A DNA stretch of 64,000 nucleotides from Bacteroidota bacterium (GTDB taxonomy: Bacteria > Bacteroidota > Bacteroidia > B-17B0 > Aurantibacillaceae). The notes beneath the pieces were generated by a model. That model was not told where the DNA came from. It searched no databases and saw only the letters and a program-made list of their open reading frames with translations. Location: the NCBI GenBank assembly GCA_021155905.1, contig JAJNBG010000008.1:1-64000 (forward strand). Reading direction: 5' to 3'. Of the stretch, positions 18,925-27,936 are shown in pieces; positions within the stretch are counted from its first letter, which is position 1; every line of letters begins with the position of its first letter. The position numbers and the translations under genes were made by a program.

Positions 18925-19404
18925 CTATTTCTTAGGCTTACTGGACTTTGACTGAGCAAGCATCCCTTCATACAGCGCAATCCATTCCTTCGGCGTCATT
19001 TTTTGACTAAGCTCAGCAATGAGCTTAAAGGGAATCTCCTCCGGTTTCTTAAACCGAATACAACTCTTGCCCATATCCAGTTTGGATTTAACATGTTTGG
19101 GATATTCGGTTACGAACCAGTTGAGGAGTTTGGGATCGGAATAAATGCCCATGTGGTAGAGGGCGATGAAATTCTTTTGGTTGGCAATGGCCATGAAGCC
19201 CAGGGGTAACGAAGGATCACAATGATAACCGGCGGGGTATGTTTTGAGGGGCACCATGTAGTTGATCATGCCGTAGGCCATTTTTTCTTCAAAGCCTTTG
19301 GGCAGGTTTTTGAGGATGGTATCGCGTAATTTGCTGAAGGCTTCCTGCCTGTCTTCAGGAACTTCCTTTAAATACTCTTTGGCGGTGGCAGTTTCGGATC
19401 TCAT
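18925..19404 (-). CDS. DUF1801 (YdhG-like) domain protein
   Basis: 159 aa cytoplasmic protein. It has the DUF1801 layout: an N-terminal helical part with LRDTILKNLPKGFEEKMAYGMINY, then a beta-rich core with MVPLKTYPAG and NQKNFIALYHMGIY, and the KSKLDMGKSCIRFKKPEEIP segment. Family function is not well established (related to frataxin-like YdhG folds). It is divergent from hsdM with a 148-bp gap and forms the left neighbour of the defence operon. Confidence 0.85.
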   Translation of the reverse strand: MRSETATAKEYLKEVPEDRQEAFSKLRDTILKNLPKGFEEKMAYGMINYMVPLKTYPAGYHCDPSLPLGFMAIANQKNFIALYHMGIYSDPKLLNWFVTEYPKHVKSKLDMGKSCIRFKKPEEIPFKLIAELSQKMTPKEWIALYEGMLAQSKSSKPKK

Positions 19405-19525
19405 AGCAATAGGGGTTTAAAACAGGAATAAATATAGGGGATTTTGCTTGTAAAATACAACCGGGAACTGGTAGAAAGAACCATAAAAATTAATAAGATA
19501 ATGTTACATAATTCACAGGAAAGCT

Positions 19526-19533
19526 TATTTTTG
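19526..19533 (+). promoter_or_regulatory. -7 promoter element of the defence operon
   Basis: TATTTTTG matches TAnnTTTG, 19 bases before the hsdM ATG. It is the only clear candidate promoter for the six genes that follow. Confidence 0.5.
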
Positions 19534-19552
19534 GGTAGATAAGTACTATAAA

Positions 19553-21400
19553 ATGACTCAGGAACAATTAAAAGAATTAGAAGATAAACTTTGGTCAGCG
19601 GCTGATAAGCTACGTGCTGATAGTGGACTAAAATCAACTCAATACTCCGCCCCTATTTTGGGATTGATATTTTTACGGTTTGCCTCCATAAAATACAAAA
19701 AAGCGAAACCGGAAATTGAAAAAGAACTAAAGGCACAGGCAGGAAAAAGAAAACAACAAACTATTGATGAAATAGCTTTGTTAAAATGTGGATTTTATTT
19801 GCCACCGGAAGCGGAATATGATTATCTATTAAACCTACCGGAAAAAGAAAACATTGTTAAGAAAATTAAGGCGGCAATGGAAGCCATTGAAACTTATAAG
19901 CCGGAGCTTGCAGGATGTTTGCCAAAGGACGAATACTTTAATTTAATTTTAAAAGACAAGAACAATCCTAAACACGAAGATTTTAGCTTACCAAAATCAT
20001 TGCTCAAAACTTTTAAAGATATTCCAGAAGATGTAACGGGTGATGTATTTGGTAAAGTATATGAGTATTTTTTAGGTGAATTTGCATTAGCTGAAGGCCA
20101 AGGCGGAGGGCAGTTCTTTACGCCTACATCAGTAGTAAAGCTAATGGTAGAAATTATTGAGCCATATCAAGGGACTATTTATGATCCAGCCTGCGGTAGT
20201 GGTGGAATGTTTGTACAAAGCTCTAACTTTATTGATAAACGTAGAGAAGAGTTGCATGACACAAACACAAAAGATTTAATGGTGTATGGTGGCGAAAAAG
20301 ATACTGAGACTGTAAAAATTGCAAAAATGAATATTGCAGTAAATGGATTAAGGGGCCAAATTATTGCATCCAATGCTTATTATGAGGATCCTTTTGAAAG
20401 CTATGGCAAGTTTGATTATGTGATGGCAAATCCTCCGTTTAATGTGAATGATGTTAACCTCGACAGAGTAAAAGGACAGAGACGCTTTAATGAATATGGA
20501 ATTCCTCAAAATAAAACAAAAAAAACAGGAGCAAAGAAAAACGACGCTAATACTGTACCTAACGCTAATTATTTATGGATTAACCTATTTGCATCTTCTT
20601 TAAAACCAACAGGACGCGCAGCGTTGGTAATGCCAAACTCAACCAGCGATGCAAGAAACAGTGAGGCTGATATAAGACAAAAATTAGTAAAAAGCGGTGT
20701 AATAGATATGATGCTCACCTTACCTAAAAACATGTTTTATACCGTCACTCTACCAGCCACCTTATGGTTTTTTGATAAAAACAATGCTGGCAAAAAAGAT
20801 CGTAAAATATTATTTATTGATGCACGTAATATTTTCAAGCAGGTTACACGGGCGCATCGTGTGTTTACTGATGAACAAGTGCAGAACATAGCGAGTATTG
20901 TTCGGCTTTACCGTGGCGATACTAAGCAATTTAAAGAATTGCTTCAAAAATATAGAAAACAAGTGATTATTTTTGAAAAACAATGTAATGCTGTTTCCTC
21001 TCTTGTAAATAACTTAACAGCTTCCCTTAAAAAAGAAAAGGATATTAAAATAAAAAGAAATATTGAAAAAGAATTAGACGAAAAGCAAAAACTATACAAA
21101 ACTGCAGTTGATCAACAAAATTATTTTATTTCTCAAATAACTTGGTTAACTGATCGATTTCCAAATAATAAATATGAGGATGTTATCGGCCTATGCAAAG
21201 CAGCTTCTATAGCAGATATTGAAGAACAAGATTGGAGCTTAAATCCTGGCAGATATGTAGGAGTTATAATCGAAGAGGATGGTCTAACAGAAGAGGAATT
21301 TATGACAGACATGATAAATAATAACAATACTTTAAATATTTTAATGGATAAATCCGCTAGATTAGAAAAGTTGATAAATGAAAATTTAGTGAGATTGTAA
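19553..21400 (+). CDS. hsdM: type I restriction-modification system methyltransferase subunit HsdM
   Basis: 615 aa N6-adenine methyltransferase subunit. The N-terminal helical HsdM domain spans about 1-150 (LKELEDKLWSAADKLRAD at its start). The SAM site follows: QFFTPTSVVKLMVEI, motif I DPACGSGGMF (211-220), and catalytic motif IV NPPF (293-296). A long coiled-coil stretch (about 440-520) lies before the C-terminal part. With HsdS it methylates the target site; with HsdR it forms the restriction complex. First gene of a six-gene operon. Its stop overlaps the hsdS start (TAATG at 21398-21402), so translation is coupled. Normal length, AT-rich like the whole operon. Confidence 0.95.
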   Translation: MTQEQLKELEDKLWSAADKLRADSGLKSTQYSAPILGLIFLRFASIKYKKAKPEIEKELKAQAGKRKQQTIDEIALLKCGFYLPPEAEYDYLLNLPEKENIVKKIKAAMEAIETYKPELAGCLPKDEYFNLILKDKNNPKHEDFSLPKSLLKTFKDIPEDVTGDVFGKVYEYFLGEFALAEGQGGGQFFTPTSVVKLMVEIIEPYQGTIYDPACGSGGMFVQSSNFIDKRREELHDTNTKDLMVYGGEKDTETVKIAKMNIAVNGLRGQIIASNAYYEDPFESYGKFDYVMANPPFNVNDVNLDRVKGQRRFNEYGIPQNKTKKTGAKKNDANTVPNANYLWINLFASSLKPTGRAALVMPNSTSDARNSEADIRQKLVKSGVIDMMLTLPKNMFYTVTLPATLWFFDKNNAGKKDRKILFIDARNIFKQVTRAHRVFTDEQVQNIASIVRLYRGDTKQFKELLQKYRKQVIIFEKQCNAVSSLVNNLTASLKKEKDIKIKRNIEKELDEKQKLYKTAVDQQNYFISQITWLTDRFPNNKYEDVIGLCKAASIADIEEQDWSLNPGRYVGVIIEEDGLTEEEFMTDMINNNNTLNILMDKSARLEKLINENLVRL

Positions 21401-22665
21401 TGGAAGAATGGAAGGAAATAGAATTAGGTAAAATAGGAAGGGAGATTAGACGTTCTTATAAATATAATAAAGAGGATAATTTATTATATATAGGGTATGA
21501 ACACATTGAGCAACAAACACTGAAGCTCCTAAATTATGGCACCTCGAAAGATATACAAAGTGACAAAAAGAAATTTATACAAGGTGATATCTTATTTGGT
21601 ACACTAAGACCATATTTTAGAAAAGTAATAATTACAGAGTTTGATGGAGTTTGTTCAACTGACTTGGCTATTATTAATGCAAATAGTGGATATGATCAAA
21701 AATTTCTTTTTTACATTTTAGCTTCACAAGCTCTGATAGATTTTGCTAACGTTACTTCAAATGGAACAAAGATGCCGCGTGCAAAATGGAATATTTTAGC
21801 AAAAACTAAATGGAACGTCCCTTCGCTAAATACACAGCAACAAATTGCTTCTATACTCGGAAATTATGATAGCCTAATAGAGATAAATAGTCAAAAAATA
21901 AAAATTTTAGATGAAACATCACAACAACTCTATAAAGAATGGTTTATAAGAATGCGTTTCCCTAATTATAAAAAAACAAAATTTGAAAAAGGAATACCTA
22001 AACCTTGGAAATTAGAATCTATGGAAAATGTTATCGATTACCATATTGGTGGTGGTTGGGGCAATGATGACGAGACAAATGAATTTTCTGTTTCAGGTTA
22101 TGTAATAAGGGGAACAGATATACCAAAGGTAAAAAAAGGCGAGGCAAATCATGAGGTGTATCGTTTTCATAAAGCTTCAAACATTAAATCGAGAGAACTT
22201 ATAGAAGGTGATATTGTTTTTGAAACAGCTGGAGGTACCGAGGGGCAGCCATTGGGAAGAACTTGTTTTATTACACAGGAAATTCTTGATCATTATGGAG
22301 ACAAGGTTATGGCTGCAAGTTTCTGTAAGCAGATAAGAACCACAACAATACCTTCTCTTTATTTATATTATTATTTAAATTACTTATATGATACCGGAAT
22401 GATCGAATCATTTCAGGTACAGTCTACAGGAATAAGTAACTATCAATTCGAACCATTTTTGAAGTTTCAACAAATTATACTTCCTAATGACGATTTAATG
22501 AAGTTATTTCATGATAAAGTCATGCCAATACAGAAACAAATAGCAATTCTTGGTCAGCAAAATGCACAGCTAAGACAAATAAGAGATCGGTTATTGCCTA
22601 GATTAATTAGTGGTAAGCTAAAAATAAAAAAAATAAAAAATAAAAAAGAGGCAATCAATATATGA
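21400..22665 (+). CDS. hsdS: type I restriction-modification specificity subunit HsdS
   Basis: 421 aa DNA-recognition subunit with two target-recognition domains (about 1-150 and 205-370), each followed by a conserved helical spacer (LNTQQQIASILGNYDSLIEI and the C-terminal QKQIAILGQQNAQLRQIRDRLLPRLISG). The bipartite sequence recognised cannot be read from the protein. The start is coupled to hsdM by TAATG, and the stop overlaps the next start by four bases (ATGA at 22662-22665). The C-terminus is Lys-rich. No second specificity gene, inverted repeat or recombinase is seen nearby, so phase switching is not indicated. Confidence 0.93.
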   Translation: MEEWKEIELGKIGREIRRSYKYNKEDNLLYIGYEHIEQQTLKLLNYGTSKDIQSDKKKFIQGDILFGTLRPYFRKVIITEFDGVCSTDLAIINANSGYDQKFLFYILASQALIDFANVTSNGTKMPRAKWNILAKTKWNVPSLNTQQQIASILGNYDSLIEINSQKIKILDETSQQLYKEWFIRMRFPNYKKTKFEKGIPKPWKLESMENVIDYHIGGGWGNDDETNEFSVSGYVIRGTDIPKVKKGEANHEVYRFHKASNIKSRELIEGDIVFETAGGTEGQPLGRTCFITQEILDHYGDKVMAASFCKQIRTTTIPSLYLYYYLNYLYDTGMIESFQVQSTGISNYQFEPFLKFQQIILPNDDLMKLFHDKVMPIQKQIAILGQQNAQLRQIRDRLLPRLISGKLKIKKIKNKKEAINI

Positions 22666-24620
22666 TATCTACAAACACAGGAATTTTCACCCCTGACAGC
22701 AAAACAATTGAACAAGTATTTGGTGATACAAAGGCATATTATTCTATGCCAGAATATCAAAGGCCTTATAGCTGGGATGATGAACGCGTAAATCAATTAT
22801 GGGATGACTTAAAAACAGCTTATTTAAATTATTATGAGTCTATAATTGCAAACGAAAATCCAATTGCTGATGAGAATTATTTTTTAGGTTCAATAATATT
22901 AACGCCTGGGAAAAATTGTTTTGATGTTGTTGATGGACAGCAAAGATTAACAACATTAATGATTATGTTTTGTGTCATTCGGGATTTATACCCCGCTCTT
23001 AATGAAGGAGACGATTCTGATACAGAAAGCATAAGCGCAAATGATATTAAATCATTTATAAAAAACAAAAAAAACAGACTCCATCTCTTAACACACTTAA
23101 ATAATCAAAATGATTTTGAACAAGAGATTGCAAACGAATCAATAAAATGGCCGCAAAAGTTTACACAAGCTGACAAGAACAATAAAAAATACATAAATAC
23201 AGCTATACTTTTTAAAAAACATTTTGAGGAATTTGTTAATGAAAACCCAACCAAGTTAAGTTCTTATATAAATTATATTTTTAAAAATGTTAGATTAATA
23301 ACTATAGTATGTAGTAGTCAGGCCTTTGCTATAAAATTGTTTCAGGTATTAAATACGCGAGGTATGGATTTAGCTCCTGCTGACTTAATAAAAAGTTATT
23401 TATATGGTAACCTCTCAAAATTTGCTACTGATGAAACAATAGTTGATCAGAGGAAAGCATTTATGCAAGAATGGAATGCTATTGAACAGATGCTGAAAAC
23501 CACTGATGATAGCATTACTGACATGCTAAATATGTATTTATACTATATATCAAATGCTAATCCACGTAGAACTTTATACGAAGAACTTCAACCATATATC
23601 GAAAATAAAAATCCAAATAGTTTTTTATATAATTTAAAAAAATTTACAGAAGATTACATTAATATATACAATACTAAAAATCAATACATATATTCATTAT
23701 TCTATTTGCAGCACCAATTATATTGGAAACCTATTTTAACCGGCTGTAAACAAACCAATTTTGTTTCGGTAAATGAATTTGTTCCAGTCTTAAGTCGTTT
23801 CTATTACTTGTTTTGGATTGCCGGTTATACATCACCTAAGATCAAACAAATTTCATTTAATATTATGAAATGGATAAAGGGCAAAGTTGATTTTTCCATT
23901 AAGGATACTGATAACGAATTTGAAAAATTTCTTTTATTTACAAATACTATAGAATCCCAGTATGTAGAAGCATATACTAGCCTTACAGATAATACATGTG
24001 AGATTGATTTTTCTAAAGAAACACCTATTAGATTGCTCGATGCCCTTAACTTTAAGCTAGAGGAGAAGCTAACCCTAGAAAAGGTCTACGATTATGCCAA
24101 GTCCAGGATATTGGATGATTGTTATGGTGAAAACTGGCTCAAACCTTTATTAATTTTGATTGAATATAAACAAGTTGAAAATGTTGATTATATCGCTTTA
24201 GATAAAAATATTCATGCAGAACATATAATGCCACAAAACAGAGATTTTCAATACTGGAAAGATTTGTATTCTGAAATTGAATACAGAGAACGCATTATGA
24301 AAATAGAAAATCTAACACTTTTGTCCGGAACAAAAAATATTCAAGCGAGTAACAGACCCTTTAATATAAACAGTGAATCTGCATTAGAAGAAGAAAAAAT
24401 TAAATTATTAGATGAGGGATCAGGTAACTACCATGATAAATTATTTATATATACCGGGAAAGGAATTGACGGCACAACTAAATACAGGATAACGCAATAT
24501 ATCGTAGATAAATATACAGAGTGGAATAAGGCTGAAATGCAAGAAAGAAAAACATGGATTATTGATCAAATTGAAAAGGCACTTAAAATCAATCTTACAA
24601 GTGATAAGCTTCATCAATAA
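22662..24620 (+). CDS. DUF262/DUF1524 GmrSD-like restriction protein
   Basis: 652 aa. The N-terminal DUF262 (GmrS-like, ParB-type NTPase) part has YQRPYSWDDERV, DGQQR (91-95) and NTRG (231-234). The C-terminal DUF1524 part is an HNH-type nuclease with HAEHIMPQN (518-526) and NLTLLSGTKNIQASNRPF. This is the full single-chain architecture of GmrSD/SspE/BrxU-type enzymes, which cut modified phage DNA using nucleotide hydrolysis. It lies between hsdS and hsdR, overlaps hsdS by four bases, and is therefore co-expressed with the type I system. Inferred role is restriction of phages whose modified DNA escapes HsdR. Confidence 0.85.
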   Translation: MISTNTGIFTPDSKTIEQVFGDTKAYYSMPEYQRPYSWDDERVNQLWDDLKTAYLNYYESIIANENPIADENYFLGSIILTPGKNCFDVVDGQQRLTTLMIMFCVIRDLYPALNEGDDSDTESISANDIKSFIKNKKNRLHLLTHLNNQNDFEQEIANESIKWPQKFTQADKNNKKYINTAILFKKHFEEFVNENPTKLSSYINYIFKNVRLITIVCSSQAFAIKLFQVLNTRGMDLAPADLIKSYLYGNLSKFATDETIVDQRKAFMQEWNAIEQMLKTTDDSITDMLNMYLYYISNANPRRTLYEELQPYIENKNPNSFLYNLKKFTEDYINIYNTKNQYIYSLFYLQHQLYWKPILTGCKQTNFVSVNEFVPVLSRFYYLFWIAGYTSPKIKQISFNIMKWIKGKVDFSIKDTDNEFEKFLLFTNTIESQYVEAYTSLTDNTCEIDFSKETPIRLLDALNFKLEEKLTLEKVYDYAKSRILDDCYGENWLKPLLILIEYKQVENVDYIALDKNIHAEHIMPQNRDFQYWKDLYSEIEYRERIMKIENLTLLSGTKNIQASNRPFNINSESALEEEKIKLLDEGSGNYHDKLFIYTGKGIDGTTKYRITQYIVDKYTEWNKAEMQERKTWIIDQIEKALKINLTSDKLHQ

Positions 24621-24638
24621 TAATTTTTAATTAATATT

Positions 24639-27600
24639 ATGGCAAACTATATATCGGAAGATCAAATTGAAAAAGGTATAATCCAGATTTTCGAAAAAAA
24701 ACTTGGTTACCGTCATTTAAATTGTCATGATAGTGATATAACAGGCCGTGAAGCCGAAACCGATGTCATCATTAAACCATTACTAAAAAAACAACTTGTC
24801 AAACTTAATGAGGACGTACCTGAAAGCGCTATTGAAGAAGCTCTTTCAGTTTTGATAAAATCAAATAATGCCTTAAGTCCTATAGCTGCAAACAGGGAAA
24901 TGTTTGGTTTAATAAAAAATGGCGTTCAAGTCGAGATTACTAATGATGAGGATAGAAAAGAACCGGTAATTGTAAAAATAATTGATTTTGAAAATGAATC
25001 TGAAAATGATTTTTTAGTTGTATCACAACTATGGGTGAAAGGCGAAGTACGACAACGCCCTGATTTAATTGTTTATATAAATGGTTTGCCACTGGTATTT
25101 ATTGAATTAAAAAATTCAAATATTGGTATCCGTAATGCTTATGATGATAATTTAACACGGTACAAAAAAGTCATTCCAAATTTATTTCATTATAACAGTA
25201 TTTGTATACTAAGCAACGGCTTAGAAACTAAAGTTGGAAGTTCCTTCGCCGGATACGAACACTTTTTTAACTGGATGCGGGTTGAAGATGAAAAAGAAGT
25301 CCCTGATAAAAAAAGAATAAAAAAATTCGGTGTTAGTTTAGACTATGCCGTATTGGGGTTATGTGATAAAAAGAGATTATTAGATTATTATGAAAATTTC
25401 ATCTTCTTTTATAAAGATACTGTAAAAATTTGTGCAAAAAATCATCAGTTCTTGGGAGTAAACAATGCCGTAGATAATTTTAATCTCAGATTGCAACATG
25501 ATGCCGATGCAACTGATACAGCAAATAAAGGGAAATTAGGTGTGTTCTGGCATACTCAAGGCAGTGGAAAGAGTTACAGTATGATTTTCTTTACACGCAA
25601 AGTGTTCAGGAAGTTTACAGGAAACTATACATTTTTGATCGTTACAGACAGAGATGATTTGGATGATCAGATTTATCGTAATTACCTGGGTGCAGGGGCA
25701 TTTTCAAAAAGTGAACGATGCCGTCCAAAAAACGGTGAAGAATTAAGGCAAATGTTGCAAACTAACAAGCGCTACATTTTTACTCTTATTCAAAAATTCA
25801 GGTTCGATAAAGGGAAATCATATCCGGTTATTTCAGATCGGAATGACATCATTGTTATTGTTGATGAAGCTCACCGTACTCAGTACAAGGATCTCGCTGG
25901 AAACATGCGAATAGCGCTTCCAAATGCGCAATACATAGCCTTTACAGGAACGCCATTATTAGGGAGTAAAAAACTTACAAATGATTTGTTTGGTTCTACT
26001 GTTTCTGAATATAACTTTCAGCAATCTGTTGAGGACGGAGCAACAGTTCCATTATTTTATCATAAAAGAGTACCGGAAGTGCTTTTACAAAATGATACGC
26101 TGGCAGAAGATTTTGCTGAAATTATAGAAGAAGATAATCTAACACCTGAACAACAGGAGAAATTAGAAAGAGAATTTGCCCAGGAGTTATCGGTACTAAA
26201 AGCAGATGACCGCTTAGATACTATTGCAAAAGACATTGTTTACCATTTTCCAAGGCGCGGGTATTTAGGGAAAGGGATGGTAATATCTGTAGATAAATTC
26301 ACTGCTGTAAGAATGTATGATAAAGTTCAGTATTTCTGGAAAGAAGAAATTCAGAAATTAAATTCAGAAATTGCTAAAGCAAAAACAACTGATGAGAAAA
26401 ACGAACTGACAGACATTAGGAACTGGATGCGAAAAGTAGAAATGGCTGTTGTAATTAGTGAAGAAGCAGGGGAAGAAGAGAAATTCTCTTTAAAAAATTT
26501 AGATATCAAACCACATCGTAAAAAAATAAATGATGTAGATGAAAATGGGAATGAGTTAGAAGATAAATTTAAAGACCCAAAAGATCCATTACAATTAGTT
26601 TTCGTATGTAGTATGTGGCTAACCGGCTTTGACGCGCCGACAGTATCTACATTATATTTAGATAAACCAATGAAAGATCATACCCTCATGCAGACCATTG
26701 CAAGGGCAAACAGGGTAACTGATTTTACACTAAACAATAAACCAAAGAAAAACGGATTAATTGTAGATTATTATAATGTATTTAGAAATTTAAAGAAAGC
26801 ATTTGCTTCTTATGGTGGTGGAACTATAGAAGGAACGACCGATGAAACACCAGTTAAAGAAAAAGACTATATATATGATCTGCTCAAAACTGCTATTGAT
26901 GAATGTGTTACTTGGTGTACATCGATTAATATTGATTTGGAAGCAATTATCCGGTCAAACACTGTATTTCAAAATTTAGGTTTATTTGATGATTATGCAA
27001 ATACAATTTTAGGAAATGATGAGCATAAAAAACAATATAATGTATATGACAATGCGATTGATGCACTTTATGAAGCGTGCAGACCGGAAATATTAAATCG
27101 TAAAAAGGAATTTGAAATGGCCTCTGTTATACACTATTTAAGAAATGTAATAGAAGGAAAAGTTGATAGAGGGGATTTAGATAATTCAAAAAGAAAAATA
27201 AGCGAATTATTGGACGAGAGTATTATTGCTCAAAACACTGAGCAAAGTAATGAAAGTGTTATAATACATGACGTATCTACATCAGCCGATAAAAAAGAAT
27301 ATTATATTTCCGCGTGGAAAAGCATTGATCTAAGTAAATTGGATATTGATAAGCTTCGCGAAAAGTTTAAAGAAGCTAAACACAAAAACATCGAGATTAA
27401 TGATTTAAGAGCTTTTATTCAGGAAAAACTTGAATTAATGTTGTCTAAAAACAGTACACGTATAGATTTTGCACAGAGATTACAGGAAATTATAGATAAA
27501 TATAATTCTGGTGGGGCGTTAACTGAAAGCTACTTTAGTGATTTAATGAATTTTGTCGATAATTTGAAATTGGAAGAAGAACGTCACATTAAAGTAGGTT

Positions 27601-27914
27601 TAACCGAAGAGGAATTAGAGTTGTTTGATTTACTAAAAAAAGACAGTCTTACAAAAGACGAAGAACAAAAAGTAAAGAATGCAGCCAAAAATTTATTGAA
27701 ACGTTTAAAAGAAGAGCAACCAAGTGTATTAATAAATGATTGGCATAAAGATACAGTAACCAAATTACAGGTACAATCAGCCATTAAAACAGTACTTGAT
27801 ACTTACCTACCTGATAGTTACGATAGAACCGTTTATAGTGATAAGTGTGATACTATATTTGAGCATTTAATTACTATGGCAGCAACTGGAGATAAAAGAG
27901 CATTTGTTAATTAA
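24639..27914 (+). CDS. hsdR: type I restriction enzyme endonuclease/translocase subunit HsdR
   Basis: 1091 aa. N-terminal PD-(D/E)xK nuclease with D142 in RPDL and E156-L-K158 in FIELKNS. Superfamily 2 translocase motor with Walker A TQGSGKS (306-312), DEAH box D409-H412 (VDEAHRTQ), AFTGTP, and a second RecA half with LTGFDAPTVSTLYLDKP and the motif VI-like QTIARANR. A C-terminal helical domain binds HsdM. It translocates unmodified DNA using ATP and cuts at a distance. It starts 18 bp after the DUF262 gene. All key motifs are intact, so the system looks functional. Confidence 0.94.
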   Translation: MANYISEDQIEKGIIQIFEKKLGYRHLNCHDSDITGREAETDVIIKPLLKKQLVKLNEDVPESAIEEALSVLIKSNNALSPIAANREMFGLIKNGVQVEITNDEDRKEPVIVKIIDFENESENDFLVVSQLWVKGEVRQRPDLIVYINGLPLVFIELKNSNIGIRNAYDDNLTRYKKVIPNLFHYNSICILSNGLETKVGSSFAGYEHFFNWMRVEDEKEVPDKKRIKKFGVSLDYAVLGLCDKKRLLDYYENFIFFYKDTVKICAKNHQFLGVNNAVDNFNLRLQHDADATDTANKGKLGVFWHTQGSGKSYSMIFFTRKVFRKFTGNYTFLIVTDRDDLDDQIYRNYLGAGAFSKSERCRPKNGEELRQMLQTNKRYIFTLIQKFRFDKGKSYPVISDRNDIIVIVDEAHRTQYKDLAGNMRIALPNAQYIAFTGTPLLGSKKLTNDLFGSTVSEYNFQQSVEDGATVPLFYHKRVPEVLLQNDTLAEDFAEIIEEDNLTPEQQEKLEREFAQELSVLKADDRLDTIAKDIVYHFPRRGYLGKGMVISVDKFTAVRMYDKVQYFWKEEIQKLNSEIAKAKTTDEKNELTDIRNWMRKVEMAVVISEEAGEEEKFSLKNLDIKPHRKKINDVDENGNELEDKFKDPKDPLQLVFVCSMWLTGFDAPTVSTLYLDKPMKDHTLMQTIARANRVTDFTLNNKPKKNGLIVDYYNVFRNLKKAFASYGGGTIEGTTDETPVKEKDYIYDLLKTAIDECVTWCTSINIDLEAIIRSNTVFQNLGLFDDYANTILGNDEHKKQYNVYDNAIDALYEACRPEILNRKKEFEMASVIHYLRNVIEGKVDRGDLDNSKRKISELLDESIIAQNTEQSNESVIIHDVSTSADKKEYYISAWKSIDLSKLDIDKLREKFKEAKHKNIEINDLRAFIQEKLELMLSKNSTRIDFAQRLQEIIDKYNSGGALTESYFSDLMNFVDNLKLEEERHIKVGLTEEELELFDLLKKDSLTKDEEQKVKNAAKNLLKRLKEEQPSVLINDWHKDTVTKLQVQSAIKTVLDTYLPDSYDRTVYSDKCDTIFEHLITMAATGDKRAFVN

Positions 27915-27936
27915 CTATTACTAATCACTTGAAAAC

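Noticed and set aside
21400-22665. Phase-variable hsdS
   Set aside because: No second hsdS, inverted repeats, recombinase or long simple-sequence tract in or beside the gene.
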